From Spirochaetales bacterium (GTDB lineage: Bacteria > Spirochaetota > Spirochaetia > SZUA-6 > DRHE01), in the NCBI GenBank assembly GCA_030615505.1, contig JAUWZD010000034.1, positions 1 to 42,794 of the forward strand: a DNA stretch of 42,794 nucleotides, read 5' to 3'. Position numbers and translations under genes: made by a program. Below the pieces are notes generated by a model. It saw only the letters and a program-made list of their open reading frames with translations, searched no databases and was not told where the DNA came from. How positions within the stretch are numbered: position 1 is the stretch's first letter; the number at the start of each line of letters is the position of its first letter. Shown piece by piece: positions 17,058-24,956 of the stretch.

Positions 17058-19724
17058 ATGGATAATACTATATCTTCTTTTCATGATTCATTGTTGCATA
17101 AGCCACTATTAACCACAAAACTATATTCTCCCAGGGTGCGGGACAATCTCGTTGATCGCCCTCACTTAATCGAGCTATTAAATGAAACATTGAGTTTATG
17201 CCCCTGGTTTACCCTGATCTCTGCGCCTGCAGGTTATGGTAAGACAACCCTTGTCGCTGACTGGTTGAAGCATGCCGGATCACCGTTCACCTGGATTAAT
17301 ATCGATAAAAGCGACAATGATCCTGCCAGATTCTCTACCTATCTGGTAGCGGCTCTACAAAAGATATTTGAAAAAATTGGGCTCATAACGAAGAGCATTT
17401 TAAAAACGCCTCAACAAATACCGGTTGAGCTTTTAGCATCTTCTTTGGTCAGCGAAATTTCTCTTGCTCCTCAACCTTTTACTCTGGTATTGGATGATTA
17501 CCACCTTATTAAAAATGGCTTTATCCACGAGATAGTCCATTTTCTTCTCGAACACCAGCCGCCTCCCTTGAATCTCTTAATACTTACCCGGGAAGATCCG
17601 CCATTTCCCCTCGCACGAATGCGGATTCAAAACCGAATGCTTGAGATACGGATAAAGGATTTACGATTTTCAATCGAAGAAATAAAATCCTTTTTTAAAA
17701 TCACCATGCGATTGGATCTAAGGGATGAAGTGCTGGAAACCCTTAACAGCAGGACAGAGGGATGGGTAGCCAGTCTGCAGTTGGCTGCACTCTCTATCAA
17801 GGAAGGGGATCCGGATGAGATAGCTGATTTTATAAAGGAGTTTAATGGTAATAACCGATATGTCGTGGATTATTTTGTTGAGGAAGTGCTTCAGAATAAA
17901 GCGGATGACGTTCGGGATTTCCTGTTTAAAACCTCGATACTGGAGCGTTTATGCGCCGGGCTTTGCGATGCAGTGACGGATCGAACTGATAGTAGAAAAG
18001 TATTAGCTGAGCTTGAACATGATAATTTCTTTCTGATTCCTATGGATGAGCAGCAGAAATGGTATCGCTATCATCCGCTGTTCTCCAATTTCTTAAGAAC
18101 GAGGGGTTTTGAGTATCAAAATGCTGAGCTCTATAAAAAAGCGACTTCCTGGTTTGAAGCGAATGATCTTATATTGGAAGCGGTAAAGCATACACTTCTT
18201 TCCAAAGATGATGTCGAAGCAGAGCGCTTAATTAAAAAGGGAGCCATAACATTACTTCAAAATGGTAATTATATGACACTCCTAAATTGGCTGAATTCAG
18301 TATCAGAGGAGACCGTTCAAAAAAGTAGTGAACTTTCTGTATTAAAAGCCTGGGCTTTGTTTCTTGCCGGTCAGATCGAAGAAGCAGAAGCCTACATAGC
18401 TGAACTCGAAATAGACTTCTCAGAACAGGAAAATATAATAAACAAGAGTAGATTGCTAAGTCTTAAAGCCTGGCTTGCCGACTCCATGGGAGAGGTGATT
18501 GTTTCCGAGCTTGTTTCGCAGGCTCTCTTGCCCATCGAGGAAGAAGTTCCATTTTTCAAGATTCTCAATCTGCTTCCCCTGGGGCATGCCAAGTATCATT
18601 TGGGCTGCACCCCGGAATCTACAAAAATTTTTACTGAAGCGTATCAACTCAGTCGCAGATTAGGCAATCACTTCATCGCCATGTGCGCGCTTCACCGTCT
18701 TGCTTTTAACTTGATTGAACAGGGACGAAGACGGGAAGCTGAAAAAATATGTCGGCAGGTAATTACTCAGTGTGTTGACAGATATGGAAGGCCCTTACCT
18801 GTAATCGGAATGGCTTATATTCCTTTGGCAGCCGCATGTTATGCAGCCAATAATCTTGCCAGAGCTCAAGATTATGCGATTAAAGGAATAGAGTATTGCA
18901 GGCGATTTAAATTTGAGTACTTTTTACTTGAAAACGGCGAGAGCATCCTGGCGAAGATAAAGCTGGCATTTGGCGAGACTGAAGAGGCATTATCGATAAT
19001 CGGCGGACGATACCATGATGAACTGAGAGTAACGGGTGCCCGGTTAGCCGATAAGTTTGCCAATGTTAAGGCAGAAATCGCGCTAAAGCAAGGGAACAGA
19101 GAAGCAGCCCTGCGTTGGGCGAGATCAAGACACTTTGCTTATTCAGATAAACCTATAATTAAATGTGAACTTGAGTATTTCACCTATGCACGCTTGCTTT
19201 TGTTACAAGATAACTTAAAAGAGGCCGAAATACTATTGAATAATTTGGCCGGTTCAGCGGAAGAAGGAGAACGCTACGGCAGACTCATCACCATTCGAAT
19301 TCTACAATCTCTAACCCAGAGAGCTAAAGGCTGTGATAAGAAGGCTTTTTTATTCCTGGAACAAGCTGTTCGTTTAGCTGTGCCCGAAGATTACCGTCGA
19401 CCCTTTCTGGACGAGGGGAAGAAAGTGGACCAATTATTAGCTGAAGTCAGGCAAACAGCTCCTAAATTTGTCGAGCAGATCCTGAGTGATTTTAAAAGGA
19501 GCCAGGCAGAGGATTATGCAACAACTCTATTTAAGCCAATCAGCAGGCGGGAGCAAGAGGTGCTTCAGTTAATATCAAACGGCTTATCGAACAATGAGAT
19601 TGCCGAAAAGCTTTTTATTAGCCTGGGAACCGTAAAATGGCATATCAATAATATATTTAGAAAACTTGGGGTCAATAGCCGCATAAAGGCCATTATTCGC
19701 GCAAAAGAGTTAAAATTACTTTAA
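17058..19724 (+). CDS. MalT-type ATP-dependent LuxR-family transcriptional regulator
   Basis: At 888 residues this has the full MalT layout. It opens with a conserved start (TTKLYSPRVRDNLVDRPHLI), Walker A APAGYGKTT (about 56-64) and Walker B FTLVLDDYHLI. A long helical TPR-like sensor region fills the middle. The C-terminal LuxR helix-turn-helix runs from SRREQEVLQLISNGLSNNEI to NIFRKLGVNSR. By analogy with MalT it would bind ATP and an inducer, oligomerise, and activate promoters at repeated sites. The nearest target is the glycosyltransferase/GH130 set downstream, whose leader contains repeated CCTAACT boxes. That link is inference. The inducer is unknown. No frameshift is seen. Confidence 0.88.
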   Translation: MDNTISSFHDSLLHKPLLTTKLYSPRVRDNLVDRPHLIELLNETLSLCPWFTLISAPAGYGKTTLVADWLKHAGSPFTWINIDKSDNDPARFSTYLVAALQKIFEKIGLITKSILKTPQQIPVELLASSLVSEISLAPQPFTLVLDDYHLIKNGFIHEIVHFLLEHQPPPLNLLILTREDPPFPLARMRIQNRMLEIRIKDLRFSIEEIKSFFKITMRLDLRDEVLETLNSRTEGWVASLQLAALSIKEGDPDEIADFIKEFNGNNRYVVDYFVEEVLQNKADDVRDFLFKTSILERLCAGLCDAVTDRTDSRKVLAELEHDNFFLIPMDEQQKWYRYHPLFSNFLRTRGFEYQNAELYKKATSWFEANDLILEAVKHTLLSKDDVEAERLIKKGAITLLQNGNYMTLLNWLNSVSEETVQKSSELSVLKAWALFLAGQIEEAEAYIAELEIDFSEQENIINKSRLLSLKAWLADSMGEVIVSELVSQALLPIEEEVPFFKILNLLPLGHAKYHLGCTPESTKIFTEAYQLSRRLGNHFIAMCALHRLAFNLIEQGRRREAEKICRQVITQCVDRYGRPLPVIGMAYIPLAAACYAANNLARAQDYAIKGIEYCRRFKFEYFLLENGESILAKIKLAFGETEEALSIIGGRYHDELRVTGARLADKFANVKAEIALKQGNREAALRWARSRHFAYSDKPIIKCELEYFTYARLLLLQDNLKEAEILLNNLAGSAEEGERYGRLITIRILQSLTQRAKGCDKKAFLFLEQAVRLAVPEDYRRPFLDEGKKVDQLLAEVRQTAPKFVEQILSDFKRSQAEDYATTLFKPISRREQEVLQLISNGLSNNEIAEKLFISLGTVKWHINNIFRKLGVNSRIKAIIRAKELKLL

Positions 19725-19776
19725 AAACAAAAATCCTATAAAGCAAACATATTTCTTGCCTTAATTTCGACAAAAA

Positions 19777-19804
19777 CCTAACTAAAAACCTAACTTTAGT
19801 TAGG
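19777..19804. promoter_or_regulatory. CCTAACT direct and inverted boxes (possible regulator site)
   Basis: CCTAACT occurs at 19777-19783 and 19789-19795 (12-bp period), and its inverse AGTTAGG at 19798-19804. The last two form the palindrome CCTAACTTTAGTTAGG. It lies between the MalT-like gene and the first glycosyltransferase. There is no T tract after it, so a terminator is less likely than a protein site. Confidence 0.4.
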
Positions 19805-19854
19805 CCAGGCCCATTCACTTATTTAAGTATTTTCTAACTGTAAGAACAGATTGA

Positions 19855-19959
19855 AAGACCATACTTTTTGGTCCAATCATTGATCAGGCAGCTCTGCACG
19901 GTATTTTAAGTAGGATCCGCGATCTGGGCCTGCCCCTGCTAGAAGTAAATGAGTATTAA
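19855..19959 (+). pseudogene. C-terminal remnant of an unidentified gene
   Basis: An in-frame stretch without a start codon reads ...FGPIIDQAALHGILSRIRD and then LGLPLLEVNEY before a stop. This resembles the C-terminal tail found on various small bacterial proteins (DQAALHG...RIRDLGLPLL). The upstream frame is closed by a stop, so only the last 35 codons remain. I cannot name the parent gene with confidence. Confidence 0.45.
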
Positions 19960-20001
19960 TCGAGCCGATTAGAAATTTTTTGAAGAAAGAAGGTGAGTGG
20001 C

Positions 20002-21153
20002 ATGAAGATCGCTATGATGTCGGCATGGAATGAGGATTCGGGGGCCTCTACGCATGCAGAACTTATCGGGCGAGAATGGGTGAAGATGGGTCATGATCTG
20101 CGGGTTTTCTCTTTTTTCCCGTATGATTTTCATGGAACGGTCCTGGTGGGAGAGGATGAAGAGTATGTGCTTAGATGCTTTACCACCTCCTCCTACCCGA
20201 CTCCTTATCTGGATCCACGTCATATTCTGGAGGAGGATTTTGAGATTTTCGTCGTACATGATTTGGGCATGTTGCCCAAGAATGGGCTGTTTAAGATATT
20301 TCATCATATCCAACGAAAATCCCGGACTGTGACGGTGATTCACGACAATTGTCCCTCTCCCGATCCCTCCTTCTACCAGTTTGACTGGGACCGGGTCGTC
20401 TGTTTTGACGATCGGTACAGGGAATTTTTAAGAAGATACTATACTGATGAGATGATACGCCTCATTCCTTTTCCCTGTGTTCCCCTGCGAAGAGGGAACA
20501 GGGAGGCTGCCAGGGCGCGGTTAGGGCTTCCTCTGGACAGGAAGATACTTTTGATTTTCGGTCAGAGGTTGAAAGATCACCTGGCGATTTTGCCGTGGAT
20601 TCGAGAGGTGAATTTACGTCTTTCCTGTCTTCTCCTTGTCGTTTCACAGAAGGATTTGGATGTGTTGGAGGGGATAGATGTGGGTGAGGTGGAAATTCGG
20701 AAGGAATCCCCATCGATTCAAAGGCTATACGAATACCTTCATGCTGCAGATGTCTTGCTCGTTCATCGTTTACCCAAGAAAGGCGCGGTGGTATCAAGTA
20801 CGGCTTTTCAATGTTTGGGCTCCGGCTGTCCGATTCTGGCGGCGAAATCAGGTTTCTTTGAAACCCTTAAAGGTGTGGTCGTGACCTATTCGAACGAGGA
20901 AGAATTCAAGACTCATCTATTTGATCTCTTGACCAGGGGCGAGAGATACCGGTCAACACAAAAAGCACTGGAGGAATTCCTGAAAGCAAACTCCGCCGGA
21001 GTGGTGGCCATGCAGTATATAGAGCTTTTTAAGGTCATGCTGGAAGAGAAAAGGATGACAATGTTGCAGGAACCATTGAAGATCAGCCCCCGTCTGATGA
21101 ATATGAACACAGGCTTTTCTAAATCGCATCAAAACGTCATATCTTCACACTGA
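20002..21153 (+). CDS. GT-B glycosyltransferase (GT4-like), copy A
   Basis: The protein (383 residues from the ATG at 20002) starts with MKIAMMSAWNEDSGASTHAE, the glycine/serine-rich donor-side loop seen in many GT4 enzymes. It has the C-terminal Rossmann segment SSTAFQCLGSGCPILAAKSG, which fits the nucleotide-sugar-binding half of GT-B folds. It is clearly paralogous to the gene at 22510 (MHIGMMTAWNTDSG, SSTAFQALGAGCPILVPARS). The start was chosen because AAGGTGAG lies 6 nt upstream; a GTG at 19993 is the alternative. There are no membrane segments, so it acts in the cytoplasm. Donor and acceptor are not readable, though the GH130 neighbour suggests a mannose-containing product. Confidence 0.75.
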   Translation: MKIAMMSAWNEDSGASTHAELIGREWVKMGHDLRVFSFFPYDFHGTVLVGEDEEYVLRCFTTSSYPTPYLDPRHILEEDFEIFVVHDLGMLPKNGLFKIFHHIQRKSRTVTVIHDNCPSPDPSFYQFDWDRVVCFDDRYREFLRRYYTDEMIRLIPFPCVPLRRGNREAARARLGLPLDRKILLIFGQRLKDHLAILPWIREVNLRLSCLLLVVSQKDLDVLEGIDVGEVEIRKESPSIQRLYEYLHAADVLLVHRLPKKGAVVSSTAFQCLGSGCPILAAKSGFFETLKGVVVTYSNEEEFKTHLFDLLTRGERYRSTQKALEEFLKANSAGVVAMQYIELFKVMLEEKRMTMLQEPLKISPRLMNMNTGFSKSHQNVISSH

Positions 21154-21162
21154 AAGGGAGGA

Positions 21163-22491
21163 TTGAACACGATCACCTTTGTGTCCACATTTCCACCCAT
21201 CGTATGTGGAATTGGAACGTATACGAAATATCTAACCGATTATATCCCAGGGCATCGATGGCGCATCATTTCCTTTAAACTCGATGATTATTATATATCC
21301 GATGAAGATATAGACCCTGCAGAAAGGAGAAAGATAGATTACCGCTTGTCCTTCCCTTATCCCTCGCTTCCATCTGCTATTGATGGGGATCTCATCTGGT
21401 TTCAGCATGCCTTCGGTATGTGGGGAAAAAATAACGAAAACTTCTTAAGCCTTATTGCAGAGGTAAAGAAAAGAGGGAAGAAGGTGGCTGCCAGTTTCCA
21501 CACGATCCATTTTCAGTCACAAGAGATGGCTTCGGGAATGTGTAAAAAAGAAGAGGATCTTCTAAGAGAAACCCTGCCCCTGGTCGATCTCCTTACCGTG
21601 TTCACCAACGGGGCTTACAGAGCAGTCATCCAGGCCTTTCCGAAATACAGGAAGAAGGTCTTCGTGCTGCGGCACGGTGTTCATTTCTACCCCAAAGTCG
21701 ATCAGAAAAAGGCCAGAGCACACTTCCTTTCTTATTTGATGAATCAGGCTGACCTACCCCCATTTCAAAAAGAGGCGCTGCGCAGATTAGAGGAGGATCT
21801 TCATTCAAAAGAGACCGTCTTGCTGGGAAACTACGGGTTCATCACTCAAGACAAGGATCCCTTAAAGCTTTTTGATCTGGGCAGGCGTGTTCAGGAAAAG
21901 CTTCCCAGGCACCGTATCATAACCCTCTATGTTGGAACGATCCAGAGAAGAAGGGATAATGAACTGAACACAGATCTTCCTATCCTGGAAGCGCTGAAAT
22001 CTGTGAGTAACGGGAAAAGAAGGTTCTTCTTTGAACTCTACATCCTCGAAGAGGTTTTCCCCCTGGCATTCAGAGCGCTTGATTTTGCTGCATTTTGGTG
22101 TCACAATGCCACGCAATCAGGAAGGATGGCTCATGCTCAGGGAAGCGGAGTCTGTGTAGTCGGGCGAAATTGTGAGGGAATAGGAGAGACCCTGCAGTTA
22201 TCCGGGTTACCTGCTTCAGAGACTTTAGAAGAACTGGCGGCAAGGATCGCTCAACTTGTTTTGAACCCCGGGTTGAAGAAGGAGATGGCATTACGAAGCT
22301 GGGAACATGCCAAACGGTATTGCTTTGCCAACCAGGCAAAAAGACACTTGTTGCTCGAAAGAGCATTGGTGAAAGGAAAAAAAATACCCACCGAGGATGG
22401 AGATGAGATCGATGAGGTTTATCCTGGAGAGATCGGCTATTGGAGATATCGAGGACTTAAAGAATCCTGGATCGAAAATATCATGAAATAG
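21163..22491 (+). CDS. GT-B glycosyltransferase (GT4-like), central copy
   Basis: This 442-residue protein begins with a Rossmann strand and donor loop (ITFVSTFPPIVCGIGTYTKY), the usual opening of GT4 enzymes. ASFHTIHFQSQ and VFVLRHGVHF occur mid-protein at the acceptor/domain junction. The C-terminal half has NYGFITQDKDPLKLF and HAQGSGVCVVGRNCEGIGET. The inferred start is a TTG at 21163 just after GGGAGGA. The spacing is tight, but the first beta strand begins right there and no better codon exists. It sits 9 bp after copy A and 18 bp before copy B, so the three are co-transcribed. Sugar specificity is unknown. Confidence 0.72.
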   Translation: MNTITFVSTFPPIVCGIGTYTKYLTDYIPGHRWRIISFKLDDYYISDEDIDPAERRKIDYRLSFPYPSLPSAIDGDLIWFQHAFGMWGKNNENFLSLIAEVKKRGKKVAASFHTIHFQSQEMASGMCKKEEDLLRETLPLVDLLTVFTNGAYRAVIQAFPKYRKKVFVLRHGVHFYPKVDQKKARAHFLSYLMNQADLPPFQKEALRRLEEDLHSKETVLLGNYGFITQDKDPLKLFDLGRRVQEKLPRHRIITLYVGTIQRRRDNELNTDLPILEALKSVSNGKRRFFFELYILEEVFPLAFRALDFAAFWCHNATQSGRMAHAQGSGVCVVGRNCEGIGETLQLSGLPASETLEELAARIAQLVLNPGLKKEMALRSWEHAKRYCFANQAKRHLLLERALVKGKKIPTEDGDEIDEVYPGEIGYWRYRGLKESWIENIMK

Positions 22492-22509
22492 CACAGAAGG
22501 AGGGATGAT

Positions 22510-23550
22510 ATGCATATCGGGATGATGACCGCCTGGAATACCGATTCTGGGGTGGCTGTTCATGCAGAACCTTTAGGCATGGCCTGGAAAAAAATGGGAC
22601 ATGATCTGAGCATCTTCACTCATACGAAAGATGACTATCATGGCGAAGGCTTTACAAGCGAGGACGAGGATTTTGTAAACAGATGTTTTGGCACACAGCG
22701 GACGAACTTTCTGGATCCCCGGCCTATTGTTACAGCGGACTTCGATGTCTTTGTGGTTCAGGATCTAAGAATGCTTCCGGTGCAAAGCCTTTCAGAGATA
22801 TTTCCCCTGATCAAGCATCGCGCGAGAACCATCCATGTGGTTCATGAGAATAAACTTCCTAAGGAGCCCTGGTTTTACCAGTTTGACTGGGACGGGGTGG
22901 TCTATTTCGATGAGCGACAGGATTTTTTGAAGGATGTCTATCCGCATGCCAAGCTCATCCAGTTCCCCTGCTTTCCAGCAAGAAGCGAAGACAAGCTGGA
23001 AGTCAGGAAAAAGCTTGATCTGCCGGTGGATAAGAAGATAATTTACAACTTCTGCCACAGAGGATACGAACCCTTTCTTCGTGACTTACGGGACGATCTG
23101 AAAAAGGAGGCCGTTTTGCTCTATGTTGTGCCCCCGGAGTATCAGATGGTTGAGAAGAACAATACGCCGCCATGGATGATCATCAGGGAGGATAAAGTAT
23201 TATCTAAAGAGCGTTTCGATGATTATCTTTTTGCTTCCGATTGCGTGATCTTGCATAAGTTTCAGAGTCTTTATCTGGGGGTTGTTTCCTCCACAGCCTT
23301 TCAGGCCCTGGGAGCAGGCTGCCCGATCCTGGTACCGGCTCGTTCGGATTATTTCAGGCCCTTACAAAACGAGCTTGTACATTATAGCGATATTTCTGAT
23401 CTTAACAATAAGCTGATTGAATTGCTTGGCAATGAAACGATGAGAAGGGAAGTTGATGATGAGGCCCAGGGATTTCTTGCTATGAATTCTGCTGACATCA
23501 TTGCCAAGCGATTTGTTGATTTTTTCATAGAACTTGGAAGACCGGGCTAG
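22510..23550 (+). CDS. GT-B glycosyltransferase (GT4-like), copy B
   Basis: This 346-residue paralogue of the gene at 20002 shares the opening M-I-MM-AWN-DSG, the internal FYQFDWD motif (FYQFDWDRVV versus FYQFDWDGVV) and the C-terminal SSTAFQ.LG.GCPIL block. The resemblance suggests duplication around the central glycosyltransferase, followed by divergence to use a different acceptor or linkage. AGAAGGAGGGAT precedes the ATG. It is cytoplasmic. It is followed after 6 bp by a 50-residue ORF and then the GH130 gene. Confidence 0.75.
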   Translation: MHIGMMTAWNTDSGVAVHAEPLGMAWKKMGHDLSIFTHTKDDYHGEGFTSEDEDFVNRCFGTQRTNFLDPRPIVTADFDVFVVQDLRMLPVQSLSEIFPLIKHRARTIHVVHENKLPKEPWFYQFDWDGVVYFDERQDFLKDVYPHAKLIQFPCFPARSEDKLEVRKKLDLPVDKKIIYNFCHRGYEPFLRDLRDDLKKEAVLLYVVPPEYQMVEKNNTPPWMIIREDKVLSKERFDDYLFASDCVILHKFQSLYLGVVSSTAFQALGAGCPILVPARSDYFRPLQNELVHYSDISDLNNKLIELLGNETMRREVDDEAQGFLAMNSADIIAKRFVDFFIELGRPG

Positions 23551-23556
23551 GTGATC

Positions 23557-23709
23557 ATGAATCAATATGATTTTCCGATATGTAGGCAATTCTCAGAAGT
23601 ACAAAGCATCAAATATTTGTCCGGCCACCTCGAGGGATCTCCTTATTATGGAGCAGCCGACAGACTTATCTGTCTGGCACTTAACCGGTTGAGGGAGGAA
23701 TTATGCTGA
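23557..23709 (+). CDS. Small ORF (50 residues) between glycosyltransferase and GH130
   Basis: An ATG at 23557 opens a 50-codon frame ending in a TGA at 23707-23709, overlapping the GH130 ATG (23703) by 7 bp. It begins MNQYDFPICRQFSEVQ and ends in a basic helix (LICLALNRLREELC). The last codons contain the GH130 ribosome site (GAGGGAGGA), so translation may be coupled. An in-frame GTG at 23551 abuts the previous stop. I do not recognise the family. It could be a real small protein, a degraded gene, or a chance frame, although the tight packing favours a role. Confidence 0.45.
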   Translation: MNQYDFPICRQFSEVQSIKYLSGHLEGSPYYGAADRLICLALNRLREELC

Positions 23710-24584
23710 AACGATTTATAAAAAATCCCATTTTAAAGCCGAAGAGGGAGCATGAGTGGGAATCCAAGCTCGTCTTCAATCCAGCCGCAGTCTATCACAA
23801 TGGATTGATACATCTACTTTACCGGGCGGTTGGCGAGGATAACATTTCCAGGATCGGCTATGCGGTCAGCGCGGATGGTTTTGAGTTTTTCCGGGTGGAC
23901 AGGCCTGTCTTCACGCCGAGAGGCCTTATGGAGAGCAAGGGCTGTGAAGATCCGCGTATTGTTTTCCTCGAGGATCGGTTCTATATGACCTATACCAGTT
24001 ATTCCCCAAAAGGGGTGCGAGTATCTCTTGCCTCGTCCTCCAACTTTATCGAATGGAAAAGACATGGGGTCATAATACACGACACGGATAACAAGGATGC
24101 CGTTTTATTACCCGAGAGGGTGGGCGGACGTTACGTCATGTTCCACCGGCCCATGACCCCTCCTCGAAGTATCTGGATTGCCTATTCAGAGGATCTGATC
24201 AATTGGTGCGATTCCAGGAAGATCATGGAACCTATTGAAGGGAGGTGGGACGGAGTCGGGATTGGCTCCTCATGCCCGCCCGTTAAGATCGAAAAGGGGT
24301 GGCTGTTGATCTACCATGGTATCGACGCTGATGGAGTTTACAGACTTGGTGTTGCTCTCTTCGATCTGGAAGATCCTTCTTCCCTTATAACCAGATATCC
24401 TGATCCTATACTCAAACCAGAAGAAGATTACGAGCTTCATGGGGAGGTCCGAGAGGTAGTGTTCGCCACCGGTATATGCGAAATTGGGGAGAAATACTAC
24501 ATCTATTATGGCGCAGCAGACCGGGTGATTTGTGGCGCAACCATTGAGAAAGCTGCCCTCTTGAAACTGGTGGATACAGGTTAG
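23703..24584 (+). CDS. GH130-family beta-mannoside phosphorylase/hydrolase-like protein
   Basis: The 293-residue protein shows the five-bladed propeller pattern of GH130. It opens with RFIKNPILKP...WESKLVFNPAAV, has LLYRAVGEDNISRIGYAVS, the catalytic GCEDPRIVFLEDRFYMTYT (the acidic ED/DPR site), then MFHRP and LLIYHGIDADGVYRLG. By family knowledge such enzymes phosphorolyse beta-mannosides (mannosyl-GlcNAc, mannobiose or mannans), yielding mannose 1-phosphate, and a few hydrolyse them. Without a signal peptide it acts in the cytoplasm. Its position after three glycosyltransferases suggests turnover or donor recycling for the glycan made there. Exact substrate unknown. Confidence 0.88.
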   Translation: MLKRFIKNPILKPKREHEWESKLVFNPAAVYHNGLIHLLYRAVGEDNISRIGYAVSADGFEFFRVDRPVFTPRGLMESKGCEDPRIVFLEDRFYMTYTSYSPKGVRVSLASSSNFIEWKRHGVIIHDTDNKDAVLLPERVGGRYVMFHRPMTPPRSIWIAYSEDLINWCDSRKIMEPIEGRWDGVGIGSSCPPVKIEKGWLLIYHGIDADGVYRLGVALFDLEDPSSLITRYPDPILKPEEDYELHGEVREVVFATGICEIGEKYYIYYGAADRVICGATIEKAALLKLVDTG

Positions 24585-24956
24585 TTCGCTTCGCTTACCC
24601 TTGGAAAATTGGAATCAAGCGAAGGGAGGATGTAAAGCAGCATGTCGTATGCTGCGATGGCAACGAAAAAGAGTCTGAGCAGGTTGAAGAAAGGCAATGA
24701 GTCTTTGAAATAGAACCGCCTGGTTCCTGAGAGGTTCGAGATTCGATAGTATTCTGTGAGAGGAAAAATACCGACACGGGCGAGAGGATATTGACCGGAA
24801 TATTCAGAGCACTATCACGGACCATAGCCATTTTGTCGGCGAACAACATTATCTCAGCAAAGATGGGACCATTCGGTATACCGAATAAGGTGATAATGGC
24901 AGGGTGAAAGAAACACTGATACACATGAATGGGGCTGACAATGAATTGCAATGTCT
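24585..24956. other. Gene-free, probably degenerate stretch between convergent genes
   Basis: About 370 bp between the GH130 stop and the helicase stop. It holds an inverted pair CTTCGCTT / AAGCGAAG near 24590-24625 without a T tract. Short protein-like pieces with stops lie on the plus strand (AAMATKKSLSRLKKGNESLK, then RTIAILSANNIISAKMGPFG). This looks like decayed coding sequence, possibly of a mobile element, but I cannot name it. The 118-codon minus-strand frame here has no ribosome site or family likeness. Confidence 0.35.

Noticed and set aside
19789..19804. CCTAACTTTAGTTAGG as an intrinsic terminator of the MalT-like gene
   Set aside because: The stem is AT-rich with a 2-4 nt loop and no T tract follows. 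Repeated half sites suggest a protein-binding site instead.
24595..24951. 118-codon minus-strand frame as a gene
   Set aside because: No family likeness, no ribosome site, and odd composition. The interval looks more like decayed plus-strand sequence.
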